Shown here: positions 35,282-43,484 of the stretch, in pieces
Numbering within the stretch: position 1 is the first letter of the stretch
How the letters are laid out: each line of letters opens with the position of its first letter
DNA from: QHXQ01 sp036389375
GTDB lineage: Bacteria > Acidobacteriota > Blastocatellia > Pyrinomonadales > Pyrinomonadaceae
DNA: 50,878 nucleotides
Reading direction: 5' to 3'
Assembly: GCA_036389375.1 (NCBI GenBank)
Contig: DASVQA010000029.1
Location: forward strand, 1-50,878
Notes under the pieces: generated by a model
What the model was told of the DNA's origin: nothing
The model's input: the letters and a program-made list of their open reading frames with translations, nothing else
The model's database searches: none
Position numbers and translations under genes: made by a program

Positions 35282-36193
35282 ATGAAGATTATCGTGACGG
35301 GCGCGAGCGGGCTGGTCGGCTCGGCCCTTGTGCGGGCGCTCATCGCCGACGGGCATCAGGTGACGGCGCTCGTACGCGGCGCGTCGCAACGCAAACCGCA
35401 GGCGAACGTAACCGAAGTGGAATGGGAACCGACGAAGGGCCAGTTGGACGCGGCGCGGCTGGTCGGGCACGACGCGGCCGTGCATCTGGCGGGCGAGCCA
35501 ATCGCCGCCGGGCGTTGGACGGATGCTAAGAAGCAGCGCATACGCGAGAGCCGCACGTTGAGCACGCGCCTGCTCGCCGAGACGCTCGCACGCTTGCAGA
35601 CGCAACCGCGCGTGCTCGTCTGCGCCTCGGCCATAGGTTATTACGGCGACCGGGGCACGGAAGTGTTAACGGAAGCGAGCGCGCCGGGACAGGATTTTCT
35701 CTCTGACGTATGCCGCGAGTGGGAAGCGGCGGCCGAGCCTGCGCGCGCGGCCGGGATACGGACGGTGCATCTGCGTTTCGGCATCGTGTTGAGTAAGGAA
35801 GGCGGCGCGCTCGCGCAGATGCTCACGCCGTTTCAACTCGGCATCGGCGGCCAGATCGGCAGCGGCCGGCACTACATGAGTTGGCTGGCGCTCGACGACG
35901 CAGTTGGCATGATCGAGTATGCGCTCGCGGACGAGAATCTGGCGGGCGCGATCAACGCCGTCGCGCCGCAGCCGGTGACGAATAGCGAGTTCGCCAAGAC
36001 CCTCGGCCGCCTGCTTGGTCGCCCGACGCTGCTGCCGATGCCGGCCTTCGCCCTGCGGCTCGCGCTCGGCGAGATGGCCAAGGCGCTGCTGCTATCGAGC
36101 GCGCGCGTCGAGCCGGCGCGTTTGCAGGCTGCGGGTTATCAGTTCAAATATCCGCAACTCGAAGGCGCGCTGCGCCACGTGCTGCATAAATGA
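35282..36193 (+). CDS. TIGR01777 NAD-dependent epimerase/dehydratase-family protein
   Basis: A 303-residue extended short-chain dehydrogenase of the YfcH/TIGR01777 group. The Rossmann motif is TGASGLVGSALVRALI at residues 6-21; AVHLAGEPIAAGRWT is the second cofactor segment; SAIGYYGDRG holds the YxxxK-like region of this branch; and DUF1731 forms the C terminus (LPMPAFALRLALGEMAKALL through ALRHVLHK). Substrate is unknown. GGAAAGGG at 35265-35272 supports ATG 35282. ctaA follows after 51 bp. Confidence 0.92.
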   Translation: MKIIVTGASGLVGSALVRALIADGHQVTALVRGASQRKPQANVTEVEWEPTKGQLDAARLVGHDAAVHLAGEPIAAGRWTDAKKQRIRESRTLSTRLLAETLARLQTQPRVLVCASAIGYYGDRGTEVLTEASAPGQDFLSDVCREWEAAAEPARAAGIRTVHLRFGIVLSKEGGALAQMLTPFQLGIGGQIGSGRHYMSWLALDDAVGMIEYALADENLAGAINAVAPQPVTNSEFAKTLGRLLGRPTLLPMPAFALRLALGEMAKALLLSSARVEPARLQAAGYQFKYPQLEGALRHVLHK

Positions 36194-36231
36194 AACGGGG
36201 CGGTTACATGCGCCCGCGCGCTTAGCATCGC

Positions 36232-36237
36232 TATAAT
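36232..36237 (+). promoter_or_regulatory. Consensus -10 box just before ctaA, possible leaderless start
   Basis: A perfect TATAAT at 36232-36237 ends seven bases before the ATG at 36245. If transcription starts the usual six to eight bases after the box, the mRNA begins at or beside the start codon, giving a leaderless message. There is no Shine-Dalgarno sequence before this ATG, which agrees. No clear -35 box at 16-18 bp is visible. Confidence 0.5.
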
Positions 36238-36244
36238 CCAACCG

Positions 36245-37210
36245 ATGAGACTCAATCGCTTCGCCAGATTTGCGTGGTTCGTGGTGGCTTATAATCTGGC
36301 GGTCATCGTGTGGGGCGCTTACGTGCGCGCATCCGTATCAGGGAACGGCTGCGGCAGCCATTGGCCGTTGTGCAACGGCGAGGTTATCCCGACCGCGCCG
36401 CAACTAAAGACGCTCGTCGAATTTTCGCATCGTTTGACGAGCGGGCTATCAGTCGTGCTGCTCGTCGGCTTGGCCGTGTGGGCGTGGCGCGCTTATCCGA
36501 AGCGGCACAGGGTGAGGCGCGCGGCGCTGCTCTCGGTCGTCTTCATCTTTACCGAGGCGCTCGTCGGCGCGGGGCTGGTGCTCTTTGAATACGTGGCGCA
36601 GAACGCGTCCGTCGGGCGCGCGCTGTTCATGTCGGTGCATCTGGTGAACACGTTCGTGCTGCTCGCGGTACTCGTGCTCGTGGCTTGGTGGGCGAGCGAT
36701 GCGCCGCGCGTCGAACTGCGCGGGCAAGGTCGCGTGCCGTACCTGTTCGCGCTCGGCCTCTTGGGCACGCTGGTGCTCGCCGTGAGCGGTGCGGTGGCGG
36801 CGCTCGGTGACACGCTCTTTCCCGCGCGCACACTCGCCGAAGGCCTGAGCCGCGACTTCTCGCCGGCCGCCCATTTTCTGCTGCGCCTGCGCGTGCTGCA
36901 CCCGGCGCTCGCGCTCGCCGTCGGCTGCTACGTCGTGCTGACGGCCTCTTACGTCAGCAACTTCCTGCGCCCCGCCGAACTCGTCAAACGTCTGACCTCG
37001 CTGCTCATCACCATCTTCCTGTTACAATTCGGCGCGGGGCTGCTGAACGTCTCCCTGCTCGCGCCCGTCTGGCTGCAACTCGTTCACCTGCTGCTCGCAG
37101 ACCTGCTCTGGCTCGCGCTCGTCGTGACGGCCGCCGCCGCGCTTGCCGAACCCGCCGCGCAGACTGCGCAGGTCGAAGCGGTCAACCGACAAACTGCGAC
37201 GCAACTTTAA
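36245..37210 (+). CDS. ctaA: Haem A synthase, COX15/CtaA family
   Basis: It oxidises haem O to haem A for aa3-type terminal oxidases. The 321-residue protein has eight predicted membrane spans. Landmarks are WGAYVRASVSGNGCGSHWPL with the conserved Cys pair flanking GSHWPLC, VEFSHRLTSG with a haem-ligand His, MSVHLVNTFVLLAVL, and in the second half LHPALALAVGCYV and LVHLLLADLLWLAL. The ATG is leaderless-like (see 36232-36237). Presence of CtaA implies an aerobic chain with cytochrome aa3 elsewhere in the genome; no ctaB or cox genes are beside it. Confidence 0.93.
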   Translation: MRLNRFARFAWFVVAYNLAVIVWGAYVRASVSGNGCGSHWPLCNGEVIPTAPQLKTLVEFSHRLTSGLSVVLLVGLAVWAWRAYPKRHRVRRAALLSVVFIFTEALVGAGLVLFEYVAQNASVGRALFMSVHLVNTFVLLAVLVLVAWWASDAPRVELRGQGRVPYLFALGLLGTLVLAVSGAVAALGDTLFPARTLAEGLSRDFSPAAHFLLRLRVLHPALALAVGCYVVLTASYVSNFLRPAELVKRLTSLLITIFLLQFGAGLLNVSLLAPVWLQLVHLLLADLLWLALVVTAAAALAEPAAQTAQVEAVNRQTATQL

Positions 37211-37255
37211 TGCGCGAGCTAAAACTTGACTCCGACTTATCAACAGGAGACTGCG

Positions 37256-38155
37256 ATGAGCAGCGAACTTAACGGGCAGGTCGTCGTCGTCACCGGCGCG
37301 TCGTCAGGGATCGGCGCGGCGACGGCTCGCCGCCTGGCAGCGAGCGGCGCGCACGTCGTCATCGCTGCGCGCAGACGCGAACGGCTCGGCGCGCTCAAGC
37401 AGGAGATCGAACGACTTGGCGGGCGGGCGACGGTCGCAGCAGGCGATATAACTGTGCCGGCGGATCGTGCGCTGATCGTTGAGACGGCGCTCGGCGTCAA
37501 AGGGCAGATTGATGCGCTCGTCAATAATGCGGGCTACGGCACGCGCGGCCCCGTCGAGCTAGTGCCGTTGGAAAAGATCAGAGAGAATTTCGAGTTGAAT
37601 CTCTTTGCGCTCATCGCGCTCACGCAGCTTGTCATTCCGCTCATGCGCGAGCGCGGGGCGGGGCGCATCGTGAACGTAAGTTCGGTCGCGGGGCGTGTCG
37701 CGCGCCCGCTCTCGTCCATCTACGACGCGACGAAACACGCGCTCGAAGCCATCTCCGACGGCTTGCGCGGCGAGCTTGCCCCATTCGGTATTCAGGTCGT
37801 CGTCATCGAGCCGGGCTTTATCCTGACGGAGTTTACACAGACGGCCAACGAGGTGTCGCAGACGGTCATCGCCGACGCGGGCCCCTACGCGCCCTGGTTC
37901 GCCAACTTCCAGCAGGCTTACGGTCGCGCCAAACGGCTCGCCGGCCAACCCGAAGAGATCGCCGCGCTCATCCACGAGGCGCTCGTCGCCGCCCGCCCGC
38001 GCGCACGCTACGCCGCCCCGCGCCATGCCGTCCTCGCCCTCGCCCTCAAACGCTTCCTGCCCCAACGCCTCTTCGACCGCATACTCGACCGCCAGGCCGG
38101 CATCAAGCCCGAACAACTGCGCGCACCAAACCCCGCGCCGCCGGCAGAAAATTGA
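37256..38155 (+). CDS. Short-chain dehydrogenase/reductase
   Basis: A 299-residue classical SDR. The cofactor motif is TGASSGIGAATARRLA, with ARRRERLG favouring NADP. NNAGYGTRG is the central motif, the catalytic Ser is in NVSSVAGRVARP, and YDATKHALEAISDGL holds the YxxxK pair. PGFILTEFT follows. A 50-residue C-terminal extension (RARYAAPRHAVLALALKRFL) is typical of the membrane-associated, retinol-dehydrogenase-like SDRs. The start is fixed by AGGAGA at 37245-37250, six bases before ATG. Substrate is unknown. Confidence 0.93.
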   Translation: MSSELNGQVVVVTGASSGIGAATARRLAASGAHVVIAARRRERLGALKQEIERLGGRATVAAGDITVPADRALIVETALGVKGQIDALVNNAGYGTRGPVELVPLEKIRENFELNLFALIALTQLVIPLMRERGAGRIVNVSSVAGRVARPLSSIYDATKHALEAISDGLRGELAPFGIQVVVIEPGFILTEFTQTANEVSQTVIADAGPYAPWFANFQQAYGRAKRLAGQPEEIAALIHEALVAARPRARYAAPRHAVLALALKRFLPQRLFDRILDRQAGIKPEQLRAPNPAPPAEN

Positions 38156-38317
38156 GCAGCCGGTAGGTTCTAAAAAGGCGCGATTACAACCGACAGGCCT
38201 CCCAGTCCGCACACAACTCGCCCGTCTGCTGCGCTGGCTCAACTGCGTGCTTATTCTTGATTCGTCTGGCAAACAAACTGGCGGGGCTGTATGCGTTAGG
38301 AACGGTCAAGCTGAGGC

Positions 38318-38346
38318 TTGACAATTGGTGACTCACTCAATAAAAT
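38318..38346 (+). promoter_or_regulatory. Strong orphan sigma70-type promoter
   Basis: TTGACA at 38318-38323, 17 bases, then TAAAAT at 38341-38346: one mismatch from consensus with ideal spacing. It faces right into a stretch with no plus-strand gene, toward the end of the minus-strand PHP gene. Transcription would start near 38353. Confidence 0.55.
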
Positions 38347-38352
38347 CGCAGT

Positions 38353-38566
38353 CACTTGGTTACAAGTTAATGGAAGCTGTACACGCGCTTCCCAACACAC
38401 TAGGGAATCGGCAGCGTGCGCAGAGTCAAACACGTGGCTCTCTACAGTAGTCGGTGGTGATCACACCGCTTCCGCCAAATTGAACCGGAGCTTTCTGGTT
38501 CGCGAGTCGCCCCGCCCGAGCAATCTTGCCCGCGTCGGGGCGAAGTCGTCTCCGGCCAAATTTTCT
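38353..38566 (+). ncRNA. Candidate small RNA downstream of the orphan promoter
   Basis: The sequence after the promoter has no convincing reading frame. Near its end, CCGGAG (38485-38490) pairs with CTCCGG (38550-38555), and inside this CGCCCCG (38508-38514) pairs with CGGGGCG (38536-38542), giving a nested two-step hairpin followed by AAATTTT. This could be the 3' end of an RNA of about 210 nt, or an antisense leader to the convergent PHP gene. No known RNA family is recognised. The rest of the 38156-38565 gap shows nothing recognisable. Confidence 0.3.
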
Positions 38567-39798
38567 CACCTGACATAAACCGGATTCGAGATGATCCACG
38601 GCCGCCCGCTGAGCGGCGCGGGCAACTGCGCGAGGTAACATTCGACGCGATAGACGCCCGGCTGCCTGACCGTCCACACCTGCTCAGAGGCTTTGACCTC
38701 GTCAAACTTCTGCCCGTCTTTAACCAGCACGATGCGACTCTCGACCGGCGCATGCACGCGCAGCCGCACGCCTGCGCGTAAAGCCAGTTCGTCGCCCTGC
38801 AACGCCTGCGCCTCGCCGTTGTCCGCCGTCAGCCGGAAGCCGCTCGCATCGCACAGTAGATCGAAGGCGACGTAGGCGTGCCCGGCGGCGAGTGCGGCGA
38901 GGAGGGCCTCCTGATCGAGCGGCTGCGTGCGGGTGACGAGCGCGTGGGTGCGGACGACCTGAAAGCTGCGCTCGTATGGGTCGAGCTTTAGTTGCAAGAG
39001 GGGCTTACCCGTTAGTTGTTGCAGGCTGAGGCCGACGTTTGCGTGCGCGTCGTTGCCGGCGATGGCGACGACGCGGCGGCCCGCGTTGGTCAGTTCGTCC
39101 CAGCGTTGCAGGTTCTCGGCCGGCAACTCGTAGAAACGTGTCCAGAGCAGGTGCGGGTAGGCGCGATAAGACCAGAGACCGTCGAAGAAGAGTGCGAGGC
39201 GCTGGATGCGTTTCGCGTTCGCGTGGAGATTATAGACCTCCATGCCGTCGAAGCCGCGCGCCGTCTGCCAACTGCGGAAGGTCTCAGGATGCGCGATGAA
39301 GACGAGTTGACCGGCCTGTTTGGCGCGGTCGATCAGGTCTTGCGTGCTGGCGTTCGGCGGGGCAGGCACGGTGCGGGCGTCGCGCCCGAAGGTCAGCAGC
39401 CGGTCGGCGGCCGATTCGTTCGTCTCTGTGCCGGCGACAAACAGCACGCCGCCATGCGGGCCGCTCAGGGTCTGCGCGGCCGTGTCGAGTTCGCCCGCCG
39501 GGTGTTCGGTCATGACGACGAAGGCGAGCGCGTTTGCCTTGGCGGCTTGGATGATGTCGGCGAGCGTCCCCGTGCTGTGCCCGCCGAGCGCGGAGTGTAC
39601 GTGGAGCGCGCCTTTGTAGTCGGCGTAGAGCGCGTCTGTGTCGGGCGTGCGCTGCGCGTTTAGTTGTTGGATGGTCGCGGCGAGCCGGCCCAGTTGGTAG
39701 CGCCGGTAGATGAACGGCGTCTGCGTAAGGAGCAGCACGAAGCAGAGTATCAGCGCGAACTTCAACCAGCGCCGCAAGCGCCCCGCCCCACGCATCAT
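38566..39798 (-). CDS. PHP-domain metal-dependent phosphoesterase, membrane-anchored
   Basis: A 410-residue protein. One membrane span lies near the start (LKFALILCFVLLLTQTPF), so the PHP domain is probably periplasmic. Metal-binding motifs of the PHP fold are HVHSALGGHSTGT, VVMTEHPAGE, VAGTETNES, LVFIAHPETF and IAGNDAHANVG. A beta-rich C-terminal domain follows (GVRLRVHAPVESRIVLVKDG, ending in ISNPVYVR). PHP enzymes are phosphoesterases of varied targets; none is assigned. It overlaps the upstream Dabb gene by four bases (ATGA). Confidence 0.9.
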   Translation of the reverse strand: MMRGAGRLRRWLKFALILCFVLLLTQTPFIYRRYQLGRLAATIQQLNAQRTPDTDALYADYKGALHVHSALGGHSTGTLADIIQAAKANALAFVVMTEHPAGELDTAAQTLSGPHGGVLFVAGTETNESAADRLLTFGRDARTVPAPPNASTQDLIDRAKQAGQLVFIAHPETFRSWQTARGFDGMEVYNLHANAKRIQRLALFFDGLWSYRAYPHLLWTRFYELPAENLQRWDELTNAGRRVVAIAGNDAHANVGLSLQQLTGKPLLQLKLDPYERSFQVVRTHALVTRTQPLDQEALLAALAAGHAYVAFDLLCDASGFRLTADNGEAQALQGDELALRAGVRLRVHAPVESRIVLVKDGQKFDEVKASEQVWTVRQPGVYRVECYLAQLPAPLSGRPWIISNPVYVR

Positions 39799-40091
39799 GC
39801 CTCGCTCTCGAAATCCACCGACGCGACGTGCGCCGCAATGTCGCGCCCGAGATTAGCAACCGCGACGTGCTGCGGGTGGACGGTGTAAGCGTCCAGCCCG
39901 GCGCGGTCGTGGAACAGCGCGACGAGACCCGTGTCGTAAGAGCGCGGCAGGTGCAGTTCGTCGAAGCCGACGCTTAAGCTGACCACTTCGGGGATCACAT
40001 GGGCGAGCGCGCGCAGGCGGGCGATGTGTTCGGCGCGCGTCGCCTGCGGCACGTCCGCGCGATATTTCCAGATGACAATGTGCGTCAACAT
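39795..40091 (-). CDS. Dabb (stress-responsive A/B barrel) protein
   Basis: A 98-residue dimeric alpha/beta-barrel protein. It starts MLTHIVIWKYRADVPQATRA, the usual Dabb N terminus, and contains the family segments LAHVIPEVVSLSVGFDEL, YDTGLVALFHDRAGLDAYTV and HPQHVAVANLGRDIAAHVA. The upstream in-frame ATG at 40148 would add nineteen unrelated residues, so I use 40091. Functions in the family vary, from stress response to cyclase-like activity. It is coupled by overlap to the PHP gene. Confidence 0.9.
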   Translation of the reverse strand: MLTHIVIWKYRADVPQATRAEHIARLRALAHVIPEVVSLSVGFDELHLPRSYDTGLVALFHDRAGLDAYTVHPQHVAVANLGRDIAAHVASVDFESEA

Positions 40092-40159
40092 AAGAATCAG
40101 GGATGCAGGATGAACGATGAGCGTTGAATGCGCAAGTCGCAGCCGCACACGTTCAGCCT

Positions 40160-43100
40160 TCAGCCCTGTCGCTCCGTGAGGCGGGCGAGCGCGGCGATGA
40201 GTTCGACCGGCTCGACGGGTTTGCGTATGTGCAGGTGGAAACCGGCGGCGAGCGCCTGCGTCTGATCTTCGGGGCGGGCGTAGGCGGTGAGCGCAACGGC
40301 CGGCAGACGCGCGAGTCCATGTTGCGCTTCGCGGGCGCGGACTTCGCGGATTAGCGTGTAGCCGTCCGCGCCCTGCATGCCGATGTCGGAGATGAGCAGG
40401 TCGGGGCGCTCGCCGGCCAGTGCCGCAAGCGCCGCGTTGGTCGAGTCGGCGGTGGTGACAAGCGCACCGCTCTGCGTGAGCGCCAGCCGGAGCAGTTCGC
40501 GCGTGTCCGCTTCGTCGTCCACGACGAGCACGCGCAGACCGGCTAAAGTTTCGACCCGGCCCTCCGCCGTTTCTGTCTGGTTGGGCGCGTCTGCGCCCGT
40601 GCGCGCGCGTGCGTCCGGCAGGCGCAGTTCGGCGAGCGGCAGTTGCACTTTAAAGGTCGCGCCCGCGCCTTCGCCCCCGCTGTCGGCGGCGACCGTGCCG
40701 CCGTGCAGTTCGACCAGATGGCGCACGATGGCGAGGCCGAGACCGAGGCCGCCGTGCATGCGCGTGGGCGAAGCATCGGCCTGACGGAAACGCTCGAAGA
40801 CGTGCGGGAGAAATTCGGGCGCGATGCCTTGCCCCGTGTCGCATACGCTGACCTCTGCGTGCGCGGCGCATTCCGCGAGCGCGATCCGCACCGCGCCGCC
40901 CGGCGGGGTGAACTTGATCGCGTTCGCCAGCAGATTCCAGATCACCTGTTGCAGGCGGTTCGCATCACCGAGGACGTGCGGGACGGCGGCGGGCGCGTCG
41001 GCGCACAGGGTCACGCCTTTCGCAGCGGCGGCCGGACGCACGGCTTCAACCGCTGCCGCAATGATCGGCGCAAGCGCGACCGGGCGCACGTCCAGCCGCA
41101 GCTTGCCGGTGATGATGCGCGACACGTCGAGCAGGTCTTCGATCAGTTGGGCCTGCGCCTGTGCGTTGCGCTCGATGGTCTTGAGCGCACGCCCGTGCAT
41201 CGCCTCGTCGAGCGTCCCGGCTTGCAGCAGGTGCGCCCAGCCGAGAATGGCCGTCATGGGCGTGCGTAGCTCGTGCGAGACGGTGGCGAGAAAATCATCT
41301 TTGAGCCGGCTGGCGGTTTCGGCTTCAAGCTGTGCGCGCTTCATCTGCTCGTAGAGTTGCGAGTTGCTGAAAGCTAGGTCGGCAGCGCTGGCGAGCGCGC
41401 GCATCAGGCGCAGTTCGTCGTCGGTCGCAAGGTGCGGCACGGCCCAGTAAGCGCCGATAGCGCCGACGGGGCTGACCGAGCGCACAGGGATCATCAACAT
41501 GCCCTTGACGAAGGTGGCGCGGTAGGCTTCGATGGGCACGCGCGGGTCTTGGTAGATGTCTTCGATAATGACCGGCTGGCGCTCGGTGATCGACCAGCCG
41601 GCGGTGCACGCGGCGACCGGGAAACGCCGCCCCTGCCAGAGCGGCGCGATGGCATTCTCGTCCGCGTAATAGACCTCTTCGCCTTCGCTCAGGACGAACG
41701 CGGCCCCGTCCGCGCCGACGATGGCCCGCACCGCGCGACAGATGGCCGCCGTCACCTCATGCAGCGCCACCGCGCCGGTCAACTCACGATAGAGCGCCGT
41801 CAGTTGATCACTCTCGCGCAAACGTCGTTCGACCTCGGCGAGCGCGCTGCGTTCACGCGCCAGCAGCAACTCGCGCTCGCGCTCCGCCTGTTTGCGCGTG
41901 CTGATGTCGTTCGAGACGCCGACGATGCCGACGAGTCGGCCCGCCGCGTCGAGGATCGGCGTGTCGGTCACTTGCGCGGGAAAGACCGTGCCATCGCGCC
42001 GCCGCACGTTGAACTCGCCTGCCCAACTCTGCCCACGTGACAGACGGTTCATGATCTCCGTGCTCTGCGCCAGCGATTCGGCCGCAGGCGTGATCTCGAC
42101 GATGTTGCGCCCGACCGCTTCCGTGGCCGTCCAGCCGTAGAGTTTTTCGGCAAAGCTGTTCCAGTAGATGATCTGCCCGCCCGGATCGGTGGCGATCACG
42201 GCCTGCTCGGCCGTGTCGAGCAGGTGCGACTGGAAGCGCAGTTCGGCCGTGCGCGTTGCGACCTTCGTCTCCAACTCTTCGTGCGAGCGGCGCAGCGCCT
42301 CTTCCGCGTGCATGCGTTCGGCGTCGGCGTGGTTCAATTGGACGGCCGCGCGCCAGACGAGCGCGACGAAGATGACGAGACTCTGCGTGACCATGAGGGC
42401 CGCGCCGAAGGCCGAATCGTAGAGTTGCGCGCGTTCGCCGAGGACGCGCAGCCAGCCGAGCACGAAAGGCACGATGATCGCCGCCGGCAACAGCCGCCGC
42501 GCCAGCAGACTGCCCGTGCCCGCACCCGTCAACACGCCGAACAGACCCTGCTGCGGTTGGGTGGCGAGTAGGCCGAACCCAAGCACGATAAAGGTCAGCG
42601 CCGTGTGCAGCGCCATCGCGGTCAGTTGCGCGCCGCCGTAGAAGTAGGTCACGTCGTAGCTGTGCCCGATGAGCGCGAGCCACGCGACGATGAGGATGAG
42701 AAAGGCGAGCAATTGACCGATGCGCTGGGCGCGGCGACTCGGCCGTTCGATGAGCAGCAGGGCCAGCCCGGTCAGCAGAAAGTTGAGTGCGCTGTGCGGA
42801 GCCATGCGCGCGGTTTGCATCGTCGCGCCCGGAATGGCGAGCGCGCGATACAACGGCAGGTCGATCCGCCAGTCCCAACCGAAGAGATACTCCGTCAGCG
42901 TCAGCAGCCCGACGAGCGCCACGATGAGCGCCGCCGCGCGCCCCGGCCAGCGCAGGCGACGCGCCGGTTGCGCCGGGCAGAGCGTCCAGAGCGCCAGACC
43001 TGTGAGCACGAAGCTGGCCGCCGTGTTGAGCTTCATCGGCGGCAAGCTGGTGAGGATGCTCTTAAACGCGGTCACGTCTAAGAGCCAGCCGAGGCTGGTG

Positions 43101-43204
43101 AGCGCGCCGACGAGGACGGCGCAGGCCGCGGCCACCGTCGGCAGGCGACGCAGACGTGCGCCGAGCGGTGCGGCAGGCGTGGCTGGCTGGGCGAGGGCGT
43201 TCAT
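40160..43204 (-). CDS. Hybrid sensor histidine kinase with membrane, PAS, GAF and receiver domains
   Basis: A 1014-residue kinase. About eight N-terminal membrane spans (residues 20-295) form a MASE-like sensor, followed by a coiled segment (HADAERMHAEEALRRSHEEL). A PAS domain covers about 325-450 (VIATDPGGQIIYWNSFAEKL, ending in GVSNDISTRKQAE), then a GAF domain at about 480-620. The HisKA His is H644 in FLATVSHELRTPMTAIL; the HATPase has NLLANAIKFTPPGG, DTGQGIAPEFLPHVFERF and GLGLGLAIVRHLVELHGG. The terminal receiver has its Asp at D940 in LLISDIGMQGADGY and Lys in HIRKPVEP. No regulator gene is beside it. The promoter must be within 43205-43480. Confidence 0.95.
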   Translation of the reverse strand: MNALAQPATPAAPLGARLRRLPTVAAACAVLVGALTSLGWLLDVTAFKSILTSLPPMKLNTAASFVLTGLALWTLCPAQPARRLRWPGRAAALIVALVGLLTLTEYLFGWDWRIDLPLYRALAIPGATMQTARMAPHSALNFLLTGLALLLIERPSRRAQRIGQLLAFLILIVAWLALIGHSYDVTYFYGGAQLTAMALHTALTFIVLGFGLLATQPQQGLFGVLTGAGTGSLLARRLLPAAIIVPFVLGWLRVLGERAQLYDSAFGAALMVTQSLVIFVALVWRAAVQLNHADAERMHAEEALRRSHEELETKVATRTAELRFQSHLLDTAEQAVIATDPGGQIIYWNSFAEKLYGWTATEAVGRNIVEITPAAESLAQSTEIMNRLSRGQSWAGEFNVRRRDGTVFPAQVTDTPILDAAGRLVGIVGVSNDISTRKQAERERELLLARERSALAEVERRLRESDQLTALYRELTGAVALHEVTAAICRAVRAIVGADGAAFVLSEGEEVYYADENAIAPLWQGRRFPVAACTAGWSITERQPVIIEDIYQDPRVPIEAYRATFVKGMLMIPVRSVSPVGAIGAYWAVPHLATDDELRLMRALASAADLAFSNSQLYEQMKRAQLEAETASRLKDDFLATVSHELRTPMTAILGWAHLLQAGTLDEAMHGRALKTIERNAQAQAQLIEDLLDVSRIITGKLRLDVRPVALAPIIAAAVEAVRPAAAAKGVTLCADAPAAVPHVLGDANRLQQVIWNLLANAIKFTPPGGAVRIALAECAAHAEVSVCDTGQGIAPEFLPHVFERFRQADASPTRMHGGLGLGLAIVRHLVELHGGTVAADSGGEGAGATFKVQLPLAELRLPDARARTGADAPNQTETAEGRVETLAGLRVLVVDDEADTRELLRLALTQSGALVTTADSTNAALAALAGERPDLLISDIGMQGADGYTLIREVRAREAQHGLARLPAVALTAYARPEDQTQALAAGFHLHIRKPVEPVELIAALARLTERQG

Positions 43205-43422
43205 CTGTTTACGACTGCTTTCGTGTGTTGCGGCTCCAGCGTGCCTGTGAGGAAGCAGGGCGCGGGCCTCGGTTTGGTCGCCGGGTGAATGAGAAGTTCG
43301 CTTAAAACGTCTTATGCGTGTTGGGACGGTTGATGCGTGCGCCGGTTAGTGCGCTTTGTGGCTGGCGTGACGGTTCGCGCCACGACCGTGCAATCTAAAC
43401 GATCATAATCTACACGAGAAGC

Positions 43423-43474
43423 AGCGCGCGGCAAAACTAAATCGTAAGCTGCCGTTGAATCAACGCCGCGCGCT
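43423..43474. repeat. Long-loop inverted repeat after the S9 peptidase gene
   Basis: AGCGCGCGGC (43423-43432) and GCCGCGCGCT (43465-43474) are perfect complements separated by 32 bases. The spacer holds its own short palindrome, CGTTGA-A-TCAACG. It starts 11 bp beyond the S9 gene stop, so it may stabilise or end that transcript, though there is no T-run. The rest of 43205-43484 shows nothing recognisable. Confidence 0.45.
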
Positions 43475-43484
43475 CGCTACCGGC

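Noticed and set aside
38318..38578. 86-codon open frame at the orphan promoter
   Set aside because: It would start with a TTG that is itself the -35 box, so it cannot be translated from that promoter; composition is not coding-like.
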